Position numbers and translations under genes: made by a program. From Leptospiraceae bacterium (GTDB lineage: Bacteria; Spirochaetota; Leptospiria; Leptospirales; Leptospiraceae), in the NCBI GenBank assembly GCA_024233865.1, contig JACKPA010000001.1, positions 682,001 to 746,000 on the forward strand: DNA of 64,000 bases, given 5' to 3'. Below the pieces are notes generated by a model. That model ran no database searches. It worked only from the letters and a program-made list of their open reading frames with translations, and was not told the origin of the DNA. The stretch's first letter is position 1. Every line of letters starts with the position of its first letter. Below, piece after piece: positions 44,746-55,100 of this stretch.

Positions 44746-45864
44746 ATGAAAAATATAGGCTTGTTTATACTTTTATTGGTTTGCAATTGCAATTTTAGTT
44801 TCAAATCCGATTTTGATAATATTGGAGATTCCATTGCCTTTGTCTTATTGGAGCCAACATCGTCTGAGTCTGGGTCTGGTTTTGCCATTGCAGACTCAGG
44901 ATCAACCACTTGTTATGATGACTCTGTTTCCATAACTTGTACCGGAGTTTCCGGTAGTTATCCGAGACAAGACGGAGATTATATTGATATACCCAAGGCA
45001 CGAAGTTTTACAGGACCAACTCCGCACGAAACCTATACCAGTGATTATACCACAAAAGACAACGTAACAGGACTTGTCTGGAAAACCTGCTCCGAAGGAC
45101 AAACCGGAAGCGACTGTACCGGAACGGCAACTACCTACACAAAAGATAGTGCAAAAACACTCTGTAGCAACCTCAATTCCTCTAACGGAGGAAACGGATA
45201 TGCAAATACCAAGAGTTGGAGACTACCCTACTTGGTAGAGTTAAACACTTTAGTTGATTATGGAAAATCAAGTCCGACAATAGATCAAACCAATTTTCCG
45301 GCAACAAAATCTTTTCGTTATTGGTCTCTTACTTCCCTTTCCGGTTCTACTTCTTCATCATGGACTACGGATTTTAATACCGGTACATCTAAGAATTACT
45401 CCAATTATGACTACCAAAATGTTCGTTGTGTATCAAACGGATTGCAAACCGATAACATCCAATCTTTTACGGACAATGGCGATTATACCATCACAGACAA
45501 GGCAACAGCTCTTGTTTGGCAAAAGTGCAGTATGGGACAAAATAGTGATGATACTTGCAGCGGAACTGCTACAACCACAACCTGGAGTAATGCTTTGCTT
45601 TACTGTAAAGACCTGTCTTTGGCTGGTAAAACATGGAGATTACCCAATATCAACGAACTCAAAAGTATTATGAACTATGACAAATCCGAACCTGGAATAA
45701 ACCAGACCTATTTTCCAGCAACACAACCCTCTTTATATTGGTCGTCAACAACATATCTGATAACAACAACCTATGCATGGAATATTGATTTTCAATACGG
45801 GGAAATAGATGATTATGGTTTACTTAAAACGTCCGGTATTTACGTTCGCTGTGTGTCTGACTAA
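44746..45864 (+). CDS. DUF1566 (Lcl C-terminal) lipoprotein, two domains
   Basis: I start at the Met at 44746 (372 aa). A signal with lipobox LLVCNC precedes two DUF1566 domains: DNVTGLVWKTCSEGQ to VRCVSNG (about residues 110-235) and TDKATALVWQKCSMGQ to YVRCVSD (about 245-372). Each has the family pattern WRLPNINELKSI and YWSSTTY. DUF1566 proteins are numerous in Leptospira and probably surface-exposed; the fold is lectin-like, with ligands unknown. A degenerate copy of the second domain follows at 47433. Confidence 0.85.
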   Translation: MKNIGLFILLLVCNCNFSFKSDFDNIGDSIAFVLLEPTSSESGSGFAIADSGSTTCYDDSVSITCTGVSGSYPRQDGDYIDIPKARSFTGPTPHETYTSDYTTKDNVTGLVWKTCSEGQTGSDCTGTATTYTKDSAKTLCSNLNSSNGGNGYANTKSWRLPYLVELNTLVDYGKSSPTIDQTNFPATKSFRYWSLTSLSGSTSSSWTTDFNTGTSKNYSNYDYQNVRCVSNGLQTDNIQSFTDNGDYTITDKATALVWQKCSMGQNSDDTCSGTATTTTWSNALLYCKDLSLAGKTWRLPNINELKSIMNYDKSEPGINQTYFPATQPSLYWSSTTYLITTTYAWNIDFQYGEIDDYGLLKTSGIYVRCVSD

Positions 45865-45965
45865 TAAATCAAAAAATAGAAAAACATGGTTTCTTTATTT
45901 AAAAAGTTCTTTGACAAAAAATCAATTTCCTTGAATATCCATTCAACAAAAGGAATCCCATAACT

Positions 45966-46769
45966 ATGGCATCAATCTGCAAAAACAAAAAACGCAGTTA
46001 TTCCATCCGTTTGCCAAAAAACTATTTCCTTACGGAAGAAAAGCTACAAGAACTCCAGTCCTGTAATCCGGATTTGCAATTGTGTATTGGCGATGAAAAC
46101 CTCCTCAATGTAGTAGAGCATAAATTCTTGTTTGATGATTATGGTTACCTCAACCTCAAGCTCACGGGATTAACTGCTGAGCTCTTTGAAGAAATGCACG
46201 AATTGAATGAAGAAATCAACTTTGAATTTGATGATACTGAAGAGGTATGGATTAAAATGGGAGTATTTAGACTAATAAGTAAACTGACAGCGGCGATTAT
46301 TAGTTCCTTTTTTGTTTGGGCAAGCTCCAATAAAATGGGAGAAGTTTACAGTGAAAACGGAGAATACGAACTGAATGACCCAAAAGGAAGTGGTAAAAAA
46401 ATTCGTCGCATACCTGATGCCTCTTACATATCTTACAAAACTGCCTCCGAAGAAACTCAAGACAGTTGGGACGGTTTTATTCCCATTCCGCCCAACATGG
46501 CAATGGAAATTGTATCTGCAAAGTATGGTTTAAAAGGCGATCTGGATAAAATGGAAAAGATTTGGATGCTTATGGGTGTGGATGTCGGAATCGTAGTTTG
46601 TCCTTTCTCCGAAAGTATCTACGTTTTTGAAAAGGGAAAAACGGGACGCACTACACAAAACATATACGATGACTTTTCGCACCCACTACTTCCCGGATAT
46701 ACTGACAACTACGGGAAATATACTATGATTAGAGTGATTTCCGTGATTAACATGATTAGATTCATTTGA
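45966..46769 (+). CDS. Uma2-family (DUF820) protein, C-terminus in repeat sequence
   Basis: The 267-aa protein has a basic N-terminus without signal and a Uma2-like core: RIPDASYISYKTAS (Asp, near residue 140), MAMEIVSAKYGLKGDLDKM (Glu near 175) and VGIVVCP. Its last ~18 codons read through DNA (GATTAGAGTGATTTCCGTGATTA-type motif, positions 46725-46769) that resembles a dispersed repeat near 48690 and 60065, so the natural C-terminus may have been replaced. Unlike the paralogues at 17896 and 41539 it has no coiled-coil tail. Confidence 0.65.
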   Translation: MASICKNKKRSYSIRLPKNYFLTEEKLQELQSCNPDLQLCIGDENLLNVVEHKFLFDDYGYLNLKLTGLTAELFEEMHELNEEINFEFDDTEEVWIKMGVFRLISKLTAAIISSFFVWASSNKMGEVYSENGEYELNDPKGSGKKIRRIPDASYISYKTASEETQDSWDGFIPIPPNMAMEIVSAKYGLKGDLDKMEKIWMLMGVDVGIVVCPFSESIYVFEKGKTGRTTQNIYDDFSHPLLPGYTDNYGKYTMIRVISVINMIRFI

Positions 46770-46961
46770 TTTTAAAGGATTTTCTTTAATTCCATATCCG
46801 AAAACCACTCCGCGTTGAGTATATTTAAAAAAGAAAACTTAACAGTCAAAAGAAAATATACATTTAATTTAAGCTATTGATTTGGATTAGTGTATAAATA
46901 TATAGTTTATAAGTCAGCAGGAGTATTCATGGCAATTAACAAAGTGTCTGACTAAAATTGA

Positions 46962-47062
46962 TTGATTTACAATTTTATGTTTTGATTTTTGACTAATATA
47001 ATTAGTTAGATTAGCTTGATTTTAAAAGATTATTATAAAATCTATATAAAAAACTACTTTAT
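46962..47062 (+). repeat. Upstream repeat, copy 2
   Basis: About 85% identical by eye to 43672-43763. It precedes the broken antitoxin rather than an OMP gene, indicating an old duplication or insertion event here. The preceding bases (46944-46955) repeat the last twelve bases of the DUF1566 gene. Confidence 0.7.
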
Positions 47063-47093
47063 CGCGAGAGAAATAGAAATTAGGTGATTACCA

Positions 47094-47379
47094 ATGATAA
47101 CCCGTTACCCAAGAAAATAATATAAATCAATTAAAAATAAATATCTTTAAAACTCTTATTCACGTAGAAAATGAAAAAATTCTACAGGACGTTTTTCAGT
47201 TATTGCAAGATGAGCTAAACGTATATGAATCACACTTAAGTAAACCGGATTCTAATTTAGTCTTCATAACACCTGAGTTTTCTTTCAAGGTTGGAGATTT
47301 CTCTAATTATATTAAAGAATGTGAAGCCAGTGAAGATATGACAGAAGAGGAATTTTTGGAAGATATTGGTAGTTGGTAA
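47094..47379 (+). pseudogene. Antitoxin-like gene with frameshift
   Basis: An ATG at 47094 opens a frame that stops within ten codons, but removing one C (the C at 47103) restores a ~95-codon frame reading through QLKINIFKTLIHVENEKIL, FQLLQDELNVYESHL, to MTEEEFLEDIGSW and TAA at 47377-47379. The Glu-rich tail followed by TAATG overlap is typical of antitoxins in RelE-like pairs. The upstream repeat precedes it. Confidence 0.55.
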
Positions 47380-47426
47380 TGAAAAGAAAAGTAGTTATCG
47401 TAATTTGTAAGTTATTTTTTACTTAG
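47379..47426 (+). pseudogene. Truncated toxin 5-prime end
   Basis: The ATG overlaps the antitoxin stop (TAATG). Only MKRKVVIVICKLFFT is encoded before TAG at 47424-47426. The start resembles RelE/ParE-type toxins (MKRKVVI), but the rest is missing and DUF1566 sequence begins directly after. Confidence 0.45.
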
Positions 47427-47432
47427 CCCCCT

Positions 47433-47756
47433 ATGTATCAGGATAGTTGTAGCGGAACGACCACAACAGCTACATGGAGCAATGCTTTGCAATACTGCAC
47501 GAATCTGTCTTTGGCAAGCAAAACATGGAGACTGCCTAATACCAACGAACTAAAAAGTATTGTGGATTATGGCAAGTCCAATCCTGCAATAAACGAAACC
47601 TATTTCCCCAAAACGCAGCCATATTACTATTGGACTTCTACAACCTACTTTCCCGATACGTCCACAGCATGGTCTGTATTATTTTATGACACTAATATTT
47701 ACAATCCGACTAAATCAGTTGGCTATAATGTTCGTTGTGTTTCTGATGGAAATTGA
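47433..47756 (+). pseudogene. DUF1566 C-terminal fragment
   Basis: A 107-residue reading frame corresponds to the second half of the domain: SCSGTTTTATWSNALQYC, WRLPNTNELKSIVDYG, YYWTSTTYF and NVRCVSDG. It lacks a signal peptide and the first domain. The apparent Met at 47433 is not preceded by a ribosome site. It parallels the second domain of the gene at 44746 closely, so it is a broken duplicate. Confidence 0.8.
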
Positions 47757-47774
47757 ATGTCCCAAGGCTATCAT

Positions 47775-48074
47775 CAGTAATTATCGGCATTAAATTATTT
47801 CTACCTATCCCCATCAAGCTGTTCTTTTGCACCAAGCTCGATCTTTCCCTTTCCTAACAGGAAAGGGAACATAATAGTTATTTTTTTAACATAAAATACT
47901 AAATTATTAAGAGAATTTTATAGATTTAGGTAAATAAAATAAAATCTATTGTAACTTTCGCTCCCTTTCCTGCGGTTTCCCAAGCATGAGAACCAGGAAA
48001 GGGAGAAGGAGGGATAGGTATTTGAATTAAAAAAGCTATATTTTTAGTTAAAAAATTGTTACCGATAATTGCTG
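47775..48074 (+). mobile_element. 300-bp MITE, copy B
   Basis: Exactly 300 bases with terminal repeats CAGTAATTATCGG and CCGATAATTGCTG and a perfect 9-base duplication GGCTATCAT at 47766-47774 and 48075-48083. By eye it differs from copy A at one base. It has inserted at the stop codon of the Rpn-like gene. It has no coding capacity for a transposase. Confidence 0.93.
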
Positions 48075-48079
48075 GGCTA

Positions 48080-48642
48080 TCATTTATCGGAAAGCTTTCG
48101 CAATTCAGCAACTTGTTCCGCATCAAGTCCGGTCAATTCACAAATAATTTCATTTGGTAAGCCTTTTTTGATGGCAGCAATGGCTACTTCCGATACCAAA
48201 CCTTCTTCCCTTCCTCTATGCCTTCCTTCTTCCCCTCTTCCCTTGCCTCATCTTTGAGCAATTTTTCCGTAATTTTCATACTCTCCACTTTTTTCATCTC
48301 TGATAAGGTCACTACTACTCCCAAAACCTGCTGACTTGGTGTATACATCGCTGAAGTTTTCTGTTGATCTGCCAATATCATCAAAAAGTAGTGCAAAAAT
48401 CTGTCGAAGTTATAGTCGTAGTCTATCCTCTGGATTTCGATGATAAAACGATGGTCGGTTGTTTCTGCGTAAATGTCTATTTTGAAGTCTATGTGACCAA
48501 TAATCGGATCAAATCGCTTTTCGGTCTCTATATTTCCTACTTGGATGTCAATCCCGAATATATCTTTGACAAAACATTCAAAGACTTCCTTGTCCGTAAA
48601 GGCTTTTTTGAAAATGGTTTCGTTATCAAGCGGAGCTAACAT
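48080..48642 (-). pseudogene. Rpn/PD-(D/E)XK transposase-family nuclease, frameshifted
   Basis: The reading frame from ATG 48642 gives 152 aa: MLAPLDNETIFKKAF, a core IDFKIDIYAETTDHRFIIEIQR (Asp/Glu-x-Gln) at about 53-72 and a Glu/Lys-rich stretch before an early stop at 48184. Continuing one base out of phase gives a tail VSEVAIAAIKKGLPNEIICELTGLDAEQVAELRKL with stop 48080-48082, the usual Rpn C-terminus. So a one-base loss in the GGGAAGAAGG tract near 48200 has broken it, or the purine tract is a contingency site. Rpn proteins promote RecA-independent recombination. Confidence 0.72.
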
Positions 48643-48976
48643 GATAGTAAAATAGTAGCAAACAATTTGATTAAAGTCAATTCATAAAAATATACTATGA
48701 TTAAAATGATTTTCGGGATTCACAAAGAGTACCACAGCCATCTTGGCTGTGAATTTACAGGCTGGAAGCCTGTAGTACTTTCCGGAAATCGTTCTGTTTT
48801 ACGCAAAAAAAGACATAATTAACGAATTTAGTCCCCCCATTCGGTTTAAATTCAGGTTTTGGCTTTATTTACCCCTGTGAACGGGGGTAAATGAAGCTTA
48901 AAGTGAATTTTAGCTATTCGGGGGAAAAACGTAATTTTTTTCTTTCCGCTTGGAAAAATAATTCATAAAAGACTTG
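48573..48976 (+). repeat. 404-bp direct repeat, copy 1 (upstream of RHS gene)
   Basis: It starts inside the 5-prime end of the Rpn-like gene, includes about 330 non-coding bases and ends at GACTTG, 61 bases before the ATG at 49037. About 97% identical by eye to 59948-60349. Both copies end immediately upstream of an RHS-type gene, so this is an RHS locus 5-prime module. It contains a REP-like double hairpin. Confidence 0.9.
48728..48779. repeat. REP-like double hairpin, copy 1
   Basis: Within an outer AGTAC/GTACT stem are two perfect hairpins: CACAGCCA-TCT-TGGCTGTG and ACAGGCT-GGA-AGCCTGT. Together they form a cloverleaf-like, three-way structure. The same unit is at 60102-60153. Confidence 0.7.
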
Positions 48977-49014
48977 CAAAAAATTTTTGTTTCCAATCAC
49001 TTTGTCTTTAGGAT

Positions 49015-49118
49015 GATAACACACGAGGTGATTCACATGAAACTCTTCACAGAATTAACACAATTACCATATATATATATATATATATAACACTAAAAAG
49101 GCACTTAATGCTATACTT
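49015..49118 (+). promoter_or_regulatory. RHS leader: strong SD, ATG and (AT)10 contingency tract
   Basis: GAGGTGA at 49025-49031 precedes ATG 49037 by five bases, an excellent ribosome site. Codons MKLFTELTQLPYI follow, then (AT)10 at 49069-49088. With ten units the frame ends at TAA 49088-49090. With eleven units the frame reads through NTKKALNAILMMALCLLLVHL into the RHS gene, making a proper signal peptide. With nine it stops at TGA 49120-49122, overlapping ATG 49119. A possible promoter is TTGTTT/TAGGAT (about 48987-49015). Thus length changes would set expression states. Confidence 0.8.
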
Positions 49119-52100
49119 ATGATGGCACTGTGCTTGTTATTGGTACATCTGGATACGAATTCCACAGGAACAATTCCGCAAGCAATGCCACAGGTTGTGG
49201 TGGATGACAACGGAAAGGCAAATGCTTCTTACCCAATAGAAGTCCCACCCGGAACAAAAGACGTACAGCCAAACCTTTCTTTGGTCTATCATTCGGATGA
49301 ACCGGACGGATTGTTGGGAAGCGGCTGGGATTTGGGTGGTTTACCAACAATTTCCAGAGACATTACTTATGGAATAAACTATGATTCCAACGACCATTAT
49401 ATCAGTTCATTGGGCGGTCGTTTGAAAAAACTTGCTGACGGAACATACAGAGCAGACGAGGACCCTTACACAATTTACGAGCAAAGCGGTAATTCTTGGG
49501 TTGTCATTGCAAGAGACGGTAGCAAATCCACTTTTGGAGGAACTAGCGATTCTCAAATCGAAAGATTTTCCGGAGGCTCTGAAATTCGGGTATGGGCAAT
49601 AAGTAGGGTAGAAGATGCTTATGGAAACGGTTATGACATAACCTATGACAAGGTATCTGTTGCCAATGGCTATCAATCTTACTATCCCAAAACCATTACC
49701 TACAACAATCGAAAAATAGAATTCAGTTATAAAGACAAAACCAATCCCTATCCGACTTCTTCCGAAGGAGACGGAAACGGGAATCAGAGAGTTTTGGAAC
49801 ACATTTATATAAAAGTTAACGAAAGCACAATTAAAAACGGGACTTATACCTTTTCTTACGAACAACTTGGAAACCCCAAAAGGGATAAACTTAAAAAAAT
49901 TTCCAGAGAAGGTTTCAATGACATCGTATTGGATAATTTGTACTACGATTTTGAATTCCAGAAAACGGATGAAGCTTATTCTACTAGCAGTTCAAGAATG
50001 ACTTATACCGTTCGCGTGCCGGTAAAGTCAGATATAAGGGCGAATTGCCAGAGAGGGGAGGAAGCTTGTGTTTGTACAGCTTTACCACAGTGTGGTGTGA
50101 AAGTAGCACCGCCTTGCTGCCCTAACGTAGTGCAAGAACAGGTCATCTGTGCTTCCTATGTATCCACCATCAAAGATCAGTGCTGGAACGGTGAAAATCA
50201 GAATTATTTCAACCATTTTGTAGGTGACATGGACGGAGATGGTATGAAAGAAGTTATCCTTTTAAGAGGTGATCAAGATACAAATGAAATTAGTGTAGAC
50301 AAATCTACAATTGATCGAGAGGGAGGAGGCTTCAAAACAACTGATTTCGTTCATTTTGACGTAAGACTGCCACTCAGATACAATTCCTACGTGGCAATGG
50401 GGGATGTAAACGGAGATGGAAGGGATGATTTTGTATATTCGGAAAACGCAACACTCAAGGTCGTGTATTCGGAAGAAATATCTTCCAATGGAAAATATAT
50501 GTATCAATACAAAACACCAATAGATACAGGAGTGCCAACGGGAGTTGTTCCACCGGATTACAGAGGTCTACCCGTAGACATAAAAATCGACAAATGGCTT
50601 GTTGACATGAACGGAGATGGCAGAGCTGACTTTGTTTGGAAAAAGGCAACGGATACCTTTGCCGTTTACCTGTCTAACGGAGGAGGTTTTGATGCGGAAA
50701 TAGCCATTACCATTCCGGAATCTTCGGATGAATTTGAGCAGTTTGCAGACATGGATGGTGACGGAATACCGGAATATGTCAGGATATACAAGAATACATT
50801 GGAAGTCTCTTTTTTGAAAAGGGATTTCTCTGCTGTCAGTCAAACCGTTTCCATTGGAACCGGAACGGATAGCAAAGACAAAAGGACAGGTAACGTCTTT
50901 CTTGGTGACGTGAACGGGGACGGGAAATCCGACTTTTTAACCCTCAGCGAAGGTTTAGAGCTTGTGTCCTATATTTTTACGGGTTCGAGCTTTGTCACTT
51001 CCGATTCTTACAAAACAACTGTTACCTACACCCACTATAACAAAAACGGAGATGCCCTTCCCACTGATCGAGTGGAAAAGGCAAAGGAAACAAACAAAAA
51101 CTTACAAAATCAAAAAATCTTTGCAGATGTAAACGGTGACGGACTTTCTGACTTTGTTCGTTACATCAATGGAAAAGTTTATATCACCTATTCCAACGGT
51201 TATAACTATTCGGATAAAGAATACCATTTGGCTATAAAAGCCAAGGCCCTTTCTAACGTATTGGACGCAAACGGTGATGGTTTGACTGACTTTTACGGAT
51301 ACTACGTTTCTCTGGACAATGATCTTAAATACAACCAAAATGGTGATTCATCGGTCTTAAAAGCCTACAATCTTCGTATGCCCAATAGGTTGTATGCGAT
51401 AAACGGTGGATACAACCAAAAGACAACAATAGCCAATCGTTTTATTGGTGACTTCCCAAATTCCTTTCGATTGGATTTGCCCAAATCGTATTCGGATATG
51501 CCAAGCTTAGCACCAAACTATGTTGTTTATATCCTCGGTAATACTCAGAGTGTGGAATATTATTCCTATCAGAACCCAAGGTTCAAGCAAGGGAGCCCGG
51601 AAGAAAAAAAGTCTTTGGGTTTCCAGACCATTGAGAAATCGCTTTATTTGGGAAATGATGCAGTAAACAAAGAAATACGAACTTTTAGTCAGGATTCTAC
51701 TCTTGCGGGCAGCTTATTAAAAAAAGAAACGTATGTTTACAACGACAATAAAGTCTTTGAGTTAAACTCCATAACGGAACATTCCTATGAAACGGCAAAT
51801 GTCAATTCGGTAAGCTACACAAGAAGTACAACTTCCACTAGCAAAAGCTACGATGACTTAGGTAATATTCAATTAACGGAAACCGAAACCGTTACATACG
51901 ACACATCCGGAAACGTGACCAAGAATGAAAAAACAAAAAGTCCGGGTAATTTCATAACTACCTTTGAATTCAGCAACTTTGATTCTAAAGGCAGGTATGG
52001 GACTCTAATCCAAAAAGCAAACGGAAGCGTTATAGAAAACATGGGATACACCTATACGGGCAACAACCTAACCCAAATGAAAAACTTAGTAAAATCAGGT

Positions 52101-55100
52101 GTTTGGGTGACGAGTACCATGCAGTATGACACCTACGGAAACCTCACTTCCATAAAAGACGGTAAAGGTATTGAAACTAAGATAGAGTATGATTCCATTG
52201 TCCATAAATTTCCCACAACCACAACAAGAGGAAAAATGGTAATCACCACTACCTACGATGATGTGACCGGGAATCTGCTTACGGAAACAAGCAAAGAAGG
52301 CGGAGGAACTATTGTAAAAACCTATGATGACTATGGCAGGCTTTCTACGGTGAAATTTCCGGGAGAAGCAGAATGGCATGAAAAGTATATCTATGTAGAT
52401 ACGGCATCGGAACGATCTACACAAATGATTAAAAACGATGGAACAACGGACGGATTGTGGACAAAGGAATTTCGGGACATTTACGGACACGTTACAAAGA
52501 AGATATCCAAAGCGGGCGGAGGAATTACCATATCGGAAGACATGGAATATGACTCCAAAGGAAGGCTCTCCAAAAAGTCCAAACCCTATTTCACAAACGA
52601 AACTCCCAAGTATGCAACCTATACCTATGACTACCTCAACCGACCGACAAAGATTGAAATCGACGGTGGAATGACCAAAACAATCAGTTATGACGGTTTT
52701 TCTGCTACAACAACAGATCCAACCGGAACTCATACCGTTACCCAAGACGCAAAAGGAAGGGTTGTAAGTCGAAATGACAACGGACTCACCACAAAGTATG
52801 AATACACTTCTACCGGTACTGTCAAAATAACAGACTCTGGAGGAAATGCAACAACCGTAAAATATGATTTGATTGGAAACAAAACTTCCCAAAATGACCC
52901 GAATGCCGGTACGACAACGTATACCTATGATAAAAATGGAAACCTTACGAGCTATACGGATTCAAGAGGAATCACCATAACGTACACGTACGACGATCTC
53001 GACAGACTCACAAAGGTGACAAGACCAAACGGAGAGCCTGCTACGGAATACAAATATGATGAAAACGATCAAACGGGAAAATTGACCAAAGTGGTTGATG
53101 GAAGCGGAACTACAGAGTTTTATTACGATAAATTCGGTCGTATGGTGGCAAAAAAGAAAAGTATAGATGACTACAATTTTATCTTTCGATATGGATACGA
53201 CATCCTCAATCGTATAAACAAAATTACTTATCCGAATGGTGTAGCCATAAACAAAATCTATTCCGAGTCCGGACATCCTTACAAAATGACAATGGACAGT
53301 GCAGATGGAGAGAATACGGACAACGATGTTGTCACCTATTCCGTAAACAGCGGACAAGAGCTAGAAAGACTTACTGGAAACAACGTGAAAACTATAGTGA
53401 GTTTTGACGCGGTGAACCAAAAACCTGTGACACTCAAAACCAATCTGGCGAGCGGAGACCTCGTCCAGCACTGGAACTATAAATACGATACTGCGGGAAA
53501 CATATCTCAAATCAATGATACAACCTATTCTTCTGATCCTTGGGCGAACATCGCATCCCAAGAATTTACCTTTGACGTTCATGGTCGTTTAACTTCTTCC
53601 AAAGGGAAGTATGGAGTAGACAAACAAATTAAAACCCTATCTTACAGTTATGACAAAAAAGGGAATATGTTAACAAAAGGAGACTTTACCTACAAGTACA
53701 ACAATACGGATCATCCTCATGCCGTAACTTCTGTGGATTCAACCACTACAGGAACGATTGTATACGACTATGATGCAGCCGGAAACATGACACAGAGGGA
53801 TGAAGATAAATTCTACTACAATAGCGAAGGTAAGTTATCCCAAATTGTAAAAGAAAACGGTGAAACTGACAACTATCTGTACAATGACAAAGGAATCAGG
53901 GTAAAAAAGAGGCTTGAAAGAGGAACTTCCATTACGGAAGTATATACAATTGATGACTTGTATGAAGTCTACAGAAGTCCCGGAATACCAGAACGCCATA
54001 CACTGTATGTAAAAGGAATGGATGGTGATTTGGTAGCTCAACTAACCAGTGAAAATCCGGTTTTAATTACGGAACCAATACAAAAAGTGGCGATGTTACA
54101 ACCGGTTTCCTTTTATATTTCCAAAGGTAGGATTGAATTAACCAAGCTTATTCAAAATGTTTTGAGAGACAATCCCTACCAGATCAAAATTTATTTGCTT
54201 TATGGAACAGGCTTTGTAATCTTGGCTTATTCGATATTTATGATCGTTACCCTGAACATATTTCGAGAAAGGATTTTCAGAGTTGCTTGGATGACAACTG
54301 CCCAAGTTGTTATCGTAGCTTTTTCTTTTGGTTGTATGCCCCAAGCTCTGATTGGTACCAAAAGCAACCAAACACCGTTTTGGCTTTTGGGAAGTTTTGT
54401 AACGGGTGGGGGAATTACTTCCGATACACCTTCCGTAGCAGATCCTTTGGGAACTCCTTCGCCATCAACGGTTTATGCGGGAACACCTACTGTGGGGATG
54501 CACTTTATCCATCCCGATCACTTGGGTAGTGTGAGTATGCTGACAGATGGAAACGGAAGGATGGTAGCTGGTGTTGACATCAATTCGGGAAGGAGTTACG
54601 TTACCTATACACCATACGGTGAAGTCAACCGTACAAACTCAAGCGGTCCGGACATATTCCGACATAAGTATTCCGGTCAGGAAGAAGACTCCGAAAGCGG
54701 TTTGTACTACTACAAAAGCCGATATTACGATCCGATGCTCGGTCGATTTATCCAAGCGGATAACCAATCCGACCCTAACACTGCTATGGGAATGAATCCT
54801 TACATGTATACCAATGGAAACCCCGTCAACTTCCGAGACCCAAGCGGTCATGCAAGATATGATTTGATGTTTAGTAACATCGTAAAAAACATGACTGGTG
54901 GACTACAATGGGCGGTTAAGAGTGCAACGGGAGGATTGAAGTGGGCATCTAAAGGTTTTGATAGGGCTGCTAATTCTTACAAGCAGTTTGTATATGGAAA
55001 ACACCATAACCAAAACAGTTTGTCTCATCAAATATCACGAAGCACTGCCGGGCAATGGCTAGACAGACAGATCATAGACCCACTCTCCAAATTAAGCTTG

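Noticed and set aside
47926..48126. 66-codon minus-strand frame in MITE copy B
   Set aside because: It is a chance open frame within a 300-bp palindromic element, with no ribosome site or conservation beyond the element.
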